Notes under the pieces: generated by a model
What the model was told of the DNA's origin: nothing
What the model saw: the letters and a program-made list of their open reading frames with translations, nothing else
Database searches by the model: none
Source: an uncultured Lachnospiraceae bacterium
GTDB taxonomy: Bacteria > Bacillota > Clostridia > Lachnospirales > Lachnospiraceae
Assembly: GCA_934330725.1 (NCBI GenBank)
Contig: CAKRGM010000006.1
Span: forward strand, 1-64,000
Direction: 5' to 3'
Length of the DNA stretch: 64,000 nucleotides
Shown here: one piece after another, positions 7,871-15,958 of the stretch
How the letters are laid out: each line of letters opens with the position of its first letter
Numbering within the stretch: the first letter of the stretch is position 1
Translations under genes and position numbers: made by a program

Positions 7871-8794
7871 CTATTTAATCTCTTCAAGATTAAATTCAGG
7901 TATAAAGCTTTCCTGTGCAGTTTCTCCCTCCTGAATAAATCCATTCTCAACTCCAAGTTCAATTGCATAATCTACAACATCATCATACTCCTTTGATGTA
8001 ACTTTTCTGTTAAGCTCAGGATACTTCTCAACACATTTAAGAGGTGTATACTGGTTCATAATACTAATATATATGTCATTGCTGTATGTCTCATATAAAT
8101 ATCTTACAATGTTTTTGGAATCCTTTGTCATCCCCGGCATTATAAGATGCCTCACTATAACTCCTTTTTTCATAATTCCTGCTTCGCAGTATTTGTTTTC
8201 TGCGTCTTTGTAAAACTGAGGCTTTCCGGTCTGTCGCAGCATTTCAGCAATTGCCTTTGATGCAATATCAAAATAATCCCCTGCATTGGAATATTTCATT
8301 GCAATATGATTATCCATATATTTAAGATCCGGAAGATAAACGTCAACATATCCCTCAAGCATTTTCAATGTTTCTACATTTTCATAAGAACTTGTATTAT
8401 ATACCACAGGAATCCGCAGTCCATTTTCCTTTGCCATGGATAATGCTTTAATTATCTGAGGTACATAATGTGTTGGAGTAACCAGATTAATATTATTTGC
8501 TTTCTGTTCCTGCAGCTTTAAAAACTGCTCTGCAAGTTCCGTTATACTTATTTTGCGTCCGGCTTTGCCTGTTGATATTGCATTATTCTGGCAAAATACA
8601 CATCTTAGCTGACACCCGCTGAAAAAAACAGCACCCGATCCATTTTCTCCGGAAATACATGGTTCTTCCCACATATGCAGTGCTGCCCTTGCAATATATA
8701 CATCATCTGTCATCTGACAGAATCCCTTTTGTTTATGTACTCTGTCCGCATTGCATCTGCGCGGACAAAGATTACATTTATCATTTTCGTTCAT
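7871..8794 (-). CDS. PflX-type radical SAM protein
   Basis: A 307-aa radical SAM protein of the COG1313/PflX group, homologous to pyruvate formate-lyase activating enzymes. The 4Fe-4S motif is CQLRCVFC (C61, C65, C68). It is preceded by an N-terminal cysteine cluster, C7, C10, C14 and C26, typical of this subfamily. Such enzymes cleave SAM to a 5'-deoxyadenosyl radical; the physiological substrate is not established to my knowledge. The start overlaps the 3' end of the TepA-like gene by 14 nt. A GGAGG lies 12 nt before the ATG. Confidence 0.85.
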   Translation of the reverse strand: MNENDKCNLCPRRCNADRVHKQKGFCQMTDDVYIARAALHMWEEPCISGENGSGAVFFSGCQLRCVFCQNNAISTGKAGRKISITELAEQFLKLQEQKANNINLVTPTHYVPQIIKALSMAKENGLRIPVVYNTSSYENVETLKMLEGYVDVYLPDLKYMDNHIAMKYSNAGDYFDIASKAIAEMLRQTGKPQFYKDAENKYCEAGIMKKGVIVRHLIMPGMTKDSKNIVRYLYETYSNDIYISIMNQYTPLKCVEKYPELNRKVTSKEYDDVVDYAIELGVENGFIQEGETAQESFIPEFNLEEIK

Positions 8795-9473
8795 TGCTTA
8801 TTTTATCCTCCATTAATTCTTTAAGCTTTAAGAGTGCAGAACTGATTCCACCCACTTCATTTATCAGTCCGGCATGAACTGCCTGCTCTCCTACCAGAAT
8901 TGTCCCCAGATCCTTTGTAAGGATTCCCGTATTTATCATCATTTCTTCAAGTTTTTCTTTCTTTATGCCTGAATGTCCTGATATAAATGTAACAATACGA
9001 TCCTGAATCAGCTTAAAATAATCAAATGTCTGCGGTGCTCCTATTATTGTACCACTCATTCTTACAGGATGCACTATCATTGTAGCTGTAGGGGCAATAA
9101 ATGAATAATCCGTGCTTACCGCAAGCGGAACTCCAATGCTGTGCGAATCTCCGAGGACTAATGACACTGTCGGTTTAGACATGGATGCAATCATTTCTGC
9201 CAGTGCAAGACCCGCGCTTACATCTCCACCAACCGTATTAACAAGAAATAAAACCCCCCCTGTTTCACTGTCATCTTCAATCGCTGCAAGTTTTGGCAGT
9301 ATATGTTCATACTTGGTAGTCTTACTGGTCACTGCAAGGCATTCATGGCCTTCTATTTCACCTATTATTGTCATAACATATACTTTTCCATACTTATTAT
9401 TTCCAAGGACTACCTGTCCGAATTTTTCAATTTTTTCATCCTTTTTATCCTGATCCTTTTCATTTCCTGCCAA
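8781..9473 (-). CDS. tepA: TepA/YmfB-like ClpP-family serine protease
   Basis: A ClpP-fold protease of about 230 aa, similar to Bacillus TepA (translocation-enhancing protein, YmfB). It has the substrate-binding LVNTVGGDVSAG strand, a nucleophile in GDSHSIGVP (Ser115 numbered from the upstream GTG) and the catalytic His in MIVHPV (His138). The frame opens with GTG at 9482, but AGAGG abuts that codon. TTG at 9473 has AGAGGTGG about 5 nt upstream and is the better start. In many Firmicutes this gene lies next to ftsK/spoIIIE; here it is followed by the PflX gene. The protease is cytosolic, with no signal peptide. The charged N-terminus is not conserved. Confidence 0.83.
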   Translation of the reverse strand: MAGNEKDQDKKDEKIEKFGQVVLGNNKYGKVYVMTIIGEIEGHECLAVTSKTTKYEHILPKLAAIEDDSETGGVLFLVNTVGGDVSAGLALAEMIASMSKPTVSLVLGDSHSIGVPLAVSTDYSFIAPTATMIVHPVRMSGTIIGAPQTFDYFKLIQDRIVTFISGHSGIKKEKLEEMMINTGILTKDLGTILVGEQAVHAGLINEVGGISSALLKLKELMEDKISNERK

Positions 9474-9482
9474 CTTATCCAC

Positions 9483-9721
9483 CTCTTTTACAAAAATTCT
9501 ATTGCCAGATGTGTGTCTTACATGTTATAAATTTTATCTGCACTGACACATTTCTGACTTTTCCATGCATATATGCAGCACTTTATTATTCTAAGTAAAA
9601 TTACAACATTTTATACACACATTTACAGCTTTATATTTATACTCTAATTTATATTTATACTCTAAAAAATAAAGTTTACTTTTTTAATAAACATCTGAAT
9701 AGCAGCTTAAATTTATTGCTA
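9483..9721. other. AT-rich intergenic region, nothing recognised
   Basis: About 240 bp between the tepA start and the tRNA promoter. It is very AT-rich with stop codons in all frames. It probably holds the tepA promoter on the minus strand, but no convincing -35/-10 pair was found. Confidence 0.5.
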
Positions 9722-9750
9722 TTGACTTTTTAATAAATCCAATATATACT
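9722..9750 (+). promoter_or_regulatory. Promoter for tRNA-Thr
   Basis: TTGACT at 9722-9727, 17-nt spacer, TATACT at 9745-9750. The tRNA begins 13 nt later. Confidence 0.7.
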
Positions 9751-9762
9751 TATATAGTTATT

Positions 9763-9834
<72 letters not shown>

Positions 9835-9870
9835 TTTTTTACTTTTAAGATTATGCTTTTAATTTAAACC

Positions 9871-9936
9871 CAGGGTGTCAAAAGATGGTTCATAATTTGC
9901 CAATCAGCAAACTTAAAACCACTTTTTGACACCCTG
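9871..9936 (+). terminator. Long nested hairpin downstream of tRNA-Thr
   Basis: CAGGGTGTCAAAA (9871-9883) is perfectly inverted at 9924-9936. Nested inside are GGTT/AACC and TTTGC-caatca-GCAAA, and ACTTTTTT follows. It is probably a terminator, but the nested arms exceed what a terminator needs. Confidence 0.55.
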
Positions 9937-10131
9937 ACTTTTTTAATCGTTAAATAAAAACAGAATTTGAATTAGATTTGAATACATTTTTAACAAATCG
10001 TTAAACTTATATTTTTTCTCATTTAGCACTTGATTTTCTGATAAACCGGGATTATACTAATACTCGTATTTCACTTATGTAGCCTTTGGCTTCCCCCCTA
10101 TTTGCCAAGGGTTATTTACTATTATGAGGAG

Positions 10132-10167
10132 CAAACCCCCGGTTGTCTTTAGACAGCCGGGGGTTTG
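10132..10167 (+). terminator. GC-rich 16-bp hairpin near the DHH gene 3' end
   Basis: Arms 10132-10147 and 10152-10167 (CAAACCCCCGG...CCGGGGGTTTG) pair over 16 bp with one wobble around a TTTA loop. The T-rich GTGTTTGTATCTTTTTT follows on the plus strand. It is the most GC-rich palindrome in this AT-rich gap and may end transcription from either side. Confidence 0.5.
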
Positions 10168-10271
10168 TGTTTGTATCTTTTTTGCAGACGTACTACGTCA
10201 GTTTTTTTCTTATGCAACAGCGGAAATTTCAGGCAGGTTTTGTTGTGTCTGGTTATTTGCAGTACAATGTA

Positions 10272-11258
10272 CTAACATGCATTTTTATCAAAATTACTCT
10301 CAATTGTATTTACAAGTTTTCTTAAATCTTTGTTTCTTTCATCATTGTCTGTATACTGGTCTGCATGAAAAGGGACAAATCCTCCTGCCATATTTTCATG
10401 TCCACCACCATTACCAATGCCTTTTAATGCTGAATTTATTATTCTTCCCGCATTATACTTTCCATCGCTTCTTACTGACATTTTTATGCCATCATCTTTC
10501 ATTGAATATACAACGGCCAGATTAGCTTCATCCAGTTTTAAGACAAAATCCGAAATTGTTGCAATCAGTGCATCGGTTCCATTCTCACCTATATTGGCAA
10601 AAGCAATGCCATTCTTGATTCTCAAACTGTCTATCGCATTTGCAAAAGCTTTAAGATCACCAATCTGAAGTGTACTTGTATCAAACGATCTTAAAAGTTT
10701 TTTATCTGTAAGATTATAAATTCTGTAAAACATGTCAAGATCCAGCTGCGATACGCCTCTTGTAAGATTTGCCGTATCAATTTTTATTCCATACATTAAT
10801 GCTGTTGCGATTTTGACATTAGGTATAATATCATTTTCAAAAAAATAACTTGCTATTATGGAAGCACATGCTCCCACATCCGGTCGTATGTCACTATACT
10901 GATATACTGCTTTTTCGAATGTAGGATGATGATCAATACAGATTATTTCATTTCCACACAAATCAATTGTGTTTGAATTCCCCTTTTGTGAATCAACAAG
11001 AATTATTTCAGTCGCACTGTCCATCTGTTTTATATCATTATATTCAACAATATCTATGCCAAGCTTCTTAACCATTGATGCAGCTGTACTACGTTCAATT
11101 TTGCCTTTATAACATATTGTAGATTTTATACCTTTTTTATCCAGCAGATACTGAAGTCCCACTGCACTTGCAATTGCATCCGGGTCTGGAAAATTATGCG
11201 TCTGGATATACACATGCTTATTGCTTATACACTGAATAATTTTATCTAGTTTTGTCAT
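10272..11258 (-). CDS. DHH/DHHA1 phosphoesterase (NrnA-like)
   Basis: A 328-aa protein of the DHH family (RecJ/NrnA type). The N-terminal DHH domain has HNFPDPDAIASA (metal-binding aspartates near 25 and 27), LVDSQ, and the signature IDHHP. The C-terminal DHHA1 domain has the substrate motif GNGGGHENMAGG. Relatives hydrolyse short oligoribonucleotides, pAp or cyclic-di-AMP products; the exact substrate is not decidable. The open frame reaches 11276, but GGGAG lies 5 nt before the ATG at 11258, so that start is chosen. It stands alone on the minus strand, divergent from the ABC genes. Confidence 0.85.
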   Translation of the reverse strand: MTKLDKIIQCISNKHVYIQTHNFPDPDAIASAVGLQYLLDKKGIKSTICYKGKIERSTAASMVKKLGIDIVEYNDIKQMDSATEIILVDSQKGNSNTIDLCGNEIICIDHHPTFEKAVYQYSDIRPDVGACASIIASYFFENDIIPNVKIATALMYGIKIDTANLTRGVSQLDLDMFYRIYNLTDKKLLRSFDTSTLQIGDLKAFANAIDSLRIKNGIAFANIGENGTDALIATISDFVLKLDEANLAVVYSMKDDGIKMSVRSDGKYNAGRIINSALKGIGNGGGHENMAGGFVPFHADQYTDNDERNKDLRKLVNTIESNFDKNAC

Positions 11259-11461
11259 TGTAACTCCCACAATCATTAGTTATTATATAATATTATTTAA
11301 TTCAATTTTATATTACATGTATTAATTATACGTCATTTAAACTGCTAATTGCAATATTTGAAAGCACTATTTTATACAAAATCCTGCGATATTTCTACTA
11401 TAATTCACAACACATTTCACATCTGCATAAAATAAAGTAACTAAAGCCTTGGAGATCTGCT

Positions 11462-12217
11462 ATGAATCCTTGTCTGACCCTGGATAATATAAATTATTCT
11501 TACCATACGAATGCCGGAGAAACCCCTGTGTTAAAAGATATTAGTTTCTCTGTAAATACAGGAAGCTTTATTTCAATAGTAGGTCCCTCCGGATGTGGCA
11601 AATCAACTCTTTTATCACTTATATGTGGTCTGATAAAACCAGAATCCGGAAGCATAATCCTTAACAACAATACCTCTGATTCTGTTCACATAGGATATAT
11701 GCTTCAAAAAGACAGCCTCTTTGAATGGCTTACTATATACAAAAATATAACCCTCGGACTTGAAATGCATAAACTGTGTACTCCCGAAAATCTCAAAGCC
11801 GTAGATTCCATGCTTGAATCATATGATTTAAGTCAGTTTAAAAATGCAAGACCATCACAGCTGTCAGGCGGTATGCGTCAGCGGGCTGCTCTTATAAGGA
11901 CTCTGGCTCTTGCACCCGATATTCTTCTTCTTGATGAGCCTTTCAGTGCGCTTGATTACCAGACCCGCCTTGAAGTAAGTGATGATATTTACAAGATAAT
12001 CACGGAACAGAATAAAACTGCGCTCCTTGTAACGCATGATATTTCTGAGGCTATTGCAATGGGCGATCAGATAATAATACTTTCAAAAAGACCTGCACAA
12101 ATCAAAAAAATTATCAATATAGATTTTCCTATACAGAACCGCACTCCACTCTCAGTAAGAACAACACCCCAATTTTCTGTATATTTCAACCAAATACTAA
12201 AGGAGATGGAAATATGA
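11462..12217 (+). CDS. NitT/TauT-type ABC transporter ATP-binding protein
   Basis: A 251-aa nucleotide-binding subunit of the SsuB/TauB/ThiZ class. Walker A is GPSGCGKST (41-49), the Q-loop is MLQKDS, the signature is QLSGGMRQR, Walker B is ILLLDEPF, and the H-loop is LVTHDISEA. GGAG precedes the ATG by 7 nt, and the stop overlaps the permease start by 4 nt. It should energise import of an anion, sulfonate, taurine or pyrimidine precursor. No periplasmic-type binding protein lies beside it, so the substrate is unknown. No riboswitch was found in the 200 bp upstream. Confidence 0.88.
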   Translation: MNPCLTLDNINYSYHTNAGETPVLKDISFSVNTGSFISIVGPSGCGKSTLLSLICGLIKPESGSIILNNNTSDSVHIGYMLQKDSLFEWLTIYKNITLGLEMHKLCTPENLKAVDSMLESYDLSQFKNARPSQLSGGMRQRAALIRTLALAPDILLLDEPFSALDYQTRLEVSDDIYKIITEQNKTALLVTHDISEAIAMGDQIIILSKRPAQIKKIINIDFPIQNRTPLSVRTTPQFSVYFNQILKEMEI

Positions 12218-13008
12218 GTGACATTCAGGCACAATTTATCAGAAGCAGACGCCAGTATAAAAATATTATTACTGCATCCCGTATAGGATTGCTTATTATA
12301 ATTCTGCTCTTATGGGAAATTCTTACACGTTTTGGAATTATAAATGCTTTTATATTCAGTTCTCCATCAAGGATTGCAAACACATTTATCAGTATGTCAA
12401 AGGATGGAAGTATTTTTCACCATGCCTTTGTAACAGTTTCTGAAACGCTTATAAGCTTTCTGCTTATCATAATAATCGGAATCGGAACTGCAATACTCCT
12501 ATGGCTTTCAAAACCGCTTTTTGATATATTTGAGCCTTCTATAATAGTACTTAACAGCCTGCCAAAATCAGCACTCGCACCTATTATTATAGTATGGCTT
12601 GGAAATAATCCTAAAGCTATCATTGTAACTGCTATTTCTGTTGCAATATTTGGTACTATTTTAAATATTTATACAGCATTTATGGAAACCGATCCTGAAA
12701 AAATCAAGCTGATAAAAACACTTGGAGGCTCGAAAAAAGATATGCTTATAAGACTTATCCTGCCCGCTTCGCTTAAAACTATAATAAGCAATATGAAAGT
12801 AAATATCGGACTTTGTCTTGTAGGTGTTATAATTGGCGAATTCCTTGCTGCAAAATCAGGCCTTGGATACCTGATTATTTACGGCAGCCAGGTTTTTAAG
12901 ATGGACTGGGTAGCTGTTTCAATTGTTATACTGTGCATCATCTCTGTTATTTTATTTAAATTAATAGATTTTATCCAGTATATCATTGTAAAATCTAATA
13001 ATAACTGA
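12214..13008 (+). CDS. NitT/TauT-type ABC transporter permease
   Basis: A 264-aa integral membrane subunit of the SsuC/TauC (BPD_transp_1) family with about six hydrophobic segments, the first near residues 22-42. The cytoplasmic EAA-like loop includes TLGGSKKDMLIRLILPAS, which couples to the ATPase. It is translationally coupled to the ATPase gene by an ATGA overlap. The expected lipoprotein binding protein is absent from both flanks, so it may be encoded elsewhere or be shared. Confidence 0.88.
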   Translation: MSDIQAQFIRSRRQYKNIITASRIGLLIIILLLWEILTRFGIINAFIFSSPSRIANTFISMSKDGSIFHHAFVTVSETLISFLLIIIIGIGTAILLWLSKPLFDIFEPSIIVLNSLPKSALAPIIIVWLGNNPKAIIVTAISVAIFGTILNIYTAFMETDPEKIKLIKTLGGSKKDMLIRLILPASLKTIISNMKVNIGLCLVGVIIGEFLAAKSGLGYLIIYGSQVFKMDWVAVSIVILCIISVILFKLIDFIQYIIVKSNNN

Positions 13009-13039
13009 TAAATTATTACTATAATTTATACACTAAAAT

Positions 13040-13120
13040 CAGGCAATTACGAAACTTTCGTTTTTTCAGGTGATATCCGGAATAACTGCAGCTGAAATTT
13101 ATAAGTTTTGCAATTGCCTG
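13040..13120. repeat. Nested intergenic inverted repeat
   Basis: An 18-bp arm at 13040-13057 (CAGGCAATTACGAAACTT) is inverted at 13103-13120 with two wobble-type differences. Inside, TTTCAG (13064-13069) pairs with CTGAAA (13092-13097). The result is an 81-nt branched hairpin between the ABC permease and the DUF5721 gene. No U-run follows. Confidence 0.6.
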
Positions 13121-13145
13121 TAAGCAAAAACAACATGGAGGGCAT

Positions 13146-13643
13146 ATGATTTCTCTTTCTATAAAAAACACAAAGCAGTTTATGTCACATCTGCTCGTTC
13201 AAGATACCTTTGATAATTTCTTTCTTTCTGAAGTCCAGATAAAAACCGCCAATTCTTTTACAATTGACGGCAGGATAAACAAATCGTTTTATACCAGAGA
13301 GGAACTTGAAAACAACAATATAGAAGATTTTTCCAGATGGACTGCAATACGGCCTGTATGTTTCAATCTTGTAAAAGGAAATAAAGTTCCTGCTTTTATG
13401 AAAATAGTGTTCATGCTTCCCGATGATAAAATTGAAAGCCTTTTTAATGAAAGCTCTCCTTCTTTTTCAATTGATGCTATTAACGGTTTATATTTGAATA
13501 TAAGATATTCTGATGGCAGATTAAACGTAATTACCGGTATTTCCATAAATACATTTACAATGGATAAATCACTGGAACATGCTTTAGACAAATTTATTGA
13601 AGCATTTATGATTAACATTGGAATTGATTTTGAGATTATGTAA
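13146..13643 (+). CDS. DUF5721 family protein
   Basis: A 165-aa small cytosolic protein, predicted mixed alpha/beta, with no signal peptide or membrane segment. The pattern FMSHLLVQDTFDNFFLSE followed by FTIDGRINKSFYTREEL matches what I recall of DUF5721, a family of Lachnospiraceae proteins of unknown function. GGAGG lies just before the ATG. It is separated from the ABC permease by a structured 137-nt gap and precedes the htpG control region by 175 nt, so it is likely a single-gene unit. No function should be inferred. Confidence 0.75.
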   Translation: MISLSIKNTKQFMSHLLVQDTFDNFFLSEVQIKTANSFTIDGRINKSFYTREELENNNIEDFSRWTAIRPVCFNLVKGNKVPAFMKIVFMLPDDKIESLFNESSPSFSIDAINGLYLNIRYSDGRLNVITGISINTFTMDKSLEHALDKFIEAFMINIGIDFEIM

Positions 13644-13714
13644 AGCAATCATCTTTTTATGAAATTTTTATAATTCCTTCAAAGCCACGTTTCTCAAGTG
13701 TTTTTGCGTTTTTG

Positions 13715-13741
13715 TTAGCACTCTTAATTTTTGAGTGCTAA
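13715..13741 (+). promoter_or_regulatory. CIRCE operator (HrcA site) for htpG
   Basis: TTAGCACTC at 13715-13723, a 9-nt spacer, and GAGTGCTAA at 13733-13741: an exact CIRCE inverted repeat. It lies directly upstream of the htpG promoter, so HrcA should repress htpG and release it on heat shock. Confidence 0.96.
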
Positions 13742-13748
13742 TTTTTGC

Positions 13749-13777
13749 TTGACTTTCCCACTTCTTTGTATTACATT
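13749..13777 (+). promoter_or_regulatory. Promoter for htpG
   Basis: TTGACT at 13749-13754, 17-nt spacer, TACATT at 13772-13777. CIRCE ends 8 nt before the -35 box, close enough for HrcA to hinder RNA polymerase. Confidence 0.6.
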
Positions 13778-13818
13778 ACTTTTTACAGAGAATAATTATG
13801 TAAAGGAGTAATGTAAAA

Positions 13819-15813
13819 ATGACAAACGAACATGGTAATTTATCTATTAATAGTCAAAATATTTTTCCAATTATAAAAAAATGGATGTATTCCGATCACG
13901 ATATATTTTACAGAGAACTGATATCAAATGGCTGTGATGCAATTACAAAGCTTAAAAAACTTGACCTTATTGGAGAATACGAGGCACCTGATGACATTGA
14001 ATATAAGATTGATGTAAAAGTAAGCCCTGAAAAGAAAACAATAAAAATTATCGATAATGGTATCGGTATGGACAAAGGTGAAGTTGAAGAATATATTAAC
14101 CAGATTGCTTTCTCAGGTGCAGAGGCTTTCCTTGAAAAGTACAAGGACAAAACAAATGATGACCAGATAATCGGTCACTTCGGACTTGGTTTCTATTCAG
14201 CATTTATGGTAGCTTCAAAGGTTACTATTGATACACTTTCATATAAAGAAGGTGCAGAAAGTGTACATTGGGAATGTGACGGTGGTACTGAATATGACAT
14301 GAGCGATGGCAGCCGTACAACTCCGGGTACTGAGATTACTCTTTACTTAAACGAAGACAGCTATGAATTTGCAAATGAGTATAAAGCACGTGAAGTAATT
14401 GAAAAGTACTGCTCTTTCATGCCTATCCCAATCTTCCTTACTAATGAAGATTTAGGCCAGCAGACAGAAGAGATTCCTGAAGAAGAAGTTACTGAAAAAG
14501 ATACTGTTCTTGATACATTTGTAAAGGATGCCGTTACCGAAGAGGTAACAAAAGAAGACGGCACAAAAGAAACAGTTGAAAAAACTCCGGCTAAGAAAAT
14601 GGCAAAGATTGTAAAAAGACCGGTAGCTTTAAATGATACAAATCCACTTTGGACAAAACATCCTAATGAATGTACTGATGAAGATTACAAAACATTCTAC
14701 CGCACTGTATTTAAGGATTATAAGGAGCCTCTTTTCTGGATTCACCTTAACATGGACTATCCGTTTAACTTAAAAGGTATTCTCTATTTCCCTAAAATTA
14801 ATACTGAATACGAAACAATTGAAGGTACTATAAAGTTATATAATAATCAGGTATTTGTTGCAGATAATATAAAAGAAGTCATTCCTGAGTTCCTGCTTTT
14901 ACTTAAAGGTGTTATCGACTGCCCTGATCTTCCACTTAATGTATCACGTAGTGCTCTTCAGAATGATGGATTCGTTAAAAAGATTTCTGAGTATATTACA
15001 AAGAAAGTTGCAGATAAACTTTCAGGCATGTTTAAAACAGATAAAGAAAACTACGAAAAATACTGGGATGATATCAATCCATTTATTAAATTTGGCTGCT
15101 TAAAGGATGAAAAATTCTACGGCAAGATGAAAGACTTTATTTTATTTAAGAATATCGATGGTAAGTATCTTACACTTAATGAATGCCTTGAAGAAAATAA
15201 AGAGCATCACGAAAATACAATTTTTTACGTTACAGATGAGACAGAACAAAGCCAGTACATCAACATGTTTAAGGAAGAAGGCATTGACGCTGTAATACTT
15301 AAGCACAATATTGACCAGCCATTTATCACTCATCTTGAAGGAAAGAACGAAGGTCTCAAATTTGCAAGAATTGATGCTGATCTTTCGGACAGCTTCAAAG
15401 AAGAAACATCAGAAGATGAATTAAAGGATATTACTGCTTCTCTCACTGATATATTTAAGAAAGCGCTTAACAACGATAAGCTTAATATTAAAGTTGAAAA
15501 ACTTAAAAATGCTTCAATCTCATCAATGATTACACTTTCAGAGCAGGACAGACGTATGCAGGATATGATGAAGATGTATAATATGGGCGGAATGGATCCT
15601 TCAATGTTTGGCATGAATGGTCAGACTCTCATTCTTAATGCTAACAACGATCTTGTTAAATATATTGTTGATAATAAAGATGGCGAAAATACACCACTCT
15701 TCTGTGAACAGCTTTATGACCTTGCACTTTTAAGCCATGCACCATTAAAGCCGGAAGAAATGACAAGTTTTATTAACAGAAGTAACAAAATTATGGAATT
15801 GCTTGCGAAATAA
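13819..15813 (+). CDS. htpG: Hsp90-family chaperone HtpG
   Basis: A 664-aa cytosolic Hsp90. The N-terminal GHKL ATPase shows RELISNGCDAI, IIDNGIGMDKGEV and GHFGLGFYSAFMV, which bind ATP and form the lid. Residues about 215-260 are an acidic and Lys-rich linker, and the middle domain has LPLNVSRSALQND with the catalytic Arg. The C-terminal dimerisation domain contains MYNMGGMDPSMFGMNG. GGAG lies 10 nt before the ATG. The gene stands alone under CIRCE, rather than the non-HrcA control described for Bacillus subtilis htpG. Confidence 0.96.
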   Translation: MTNEHGNLSINSQNIFPIIKKWMYSDHDIFYRELISNGCDAITKLKKLDLIGEYEAPDDIEYKIDVKVSPEKKTIKIIDNGIGMDKGEVEEYINQIAFSGAEAFLEKYKDKTNDDQIIGHFGLGFYSAFMVASKVTIDTLSYKEGAESVHWECDGGTEYDMSDGSRTTPGTEITLYLNEDSYEFANEYKAREVIEKYCSFMPIPIFLTNEDLGQQTEEIPEEEVTEKDTVLDTFVKDAVTEEVTKEDGTKETVEKTPAKKMAKIVKRPVALNDTNPLWTKHPNECTDEDYKTFYRTVFKDYKEPLFWIHLNMDYPFNLKGILYFPKINTEYETIEGTIKLYNNQVFVADNIKEVIPEFLLLLKGVIDCPDLPLNVSRSALQNDGFVKKISEYITKKVADKLSGMFKTDKENYEKYWDDINPFIKFGCLKDEKFYGKMKDFILFKNIDGKYLTLNECLEENKEHHENTIFYVTDETEQSQYINMFKEEGIDAVILKHNIDQPFITHLEGKNEGLKFARIDADLSDSFKEETSEDELKDITASLTDIFKKALNNDKLNIKVEKLKNASISSMITLSEQDRRMQDMMKMYNMGGMDPSMFGMNGQTLILNANNDLVKYIVDNKDGENTPLFCEQLYDLALLSHAPLKPEEMTSFINRSNKIMELLAK

Positions 15814-15848
15814 AATAATTTGACGTATTATATATTATAAAGATAAGA

Positions 15849-15920
15849 TAATTGTCGCACTTAGTATGTTGTATTAGTATACTGTAACTTTCTACTATGC
15901 AATGCTAAGCGCGACAATTA
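15849..15920. repeat. Intergenic long inverted repeat between htpG and lepB
   Basis: TAATTGTCGCACTTAG at 15849-15864 is inverted at 15905-15920 with a single A/C mismatch, enclosing a 40-nt loop. It probably ends htpG transcription, although the T-run after it is weak (TTAGTTTT). Confidence 0.6.
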
Positions 15921-15958
15921 GTTTTAACTGAAATATAATGACATGAAAGGCGTTTTAT

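Noticed and set aside
9112..9453. A 113-codon plus-strand frame with many Ser and Thr residues
   Set aside because: It is the antisense shadow of the tepA gene, with no ribosome binding site and no similarity I recognise.
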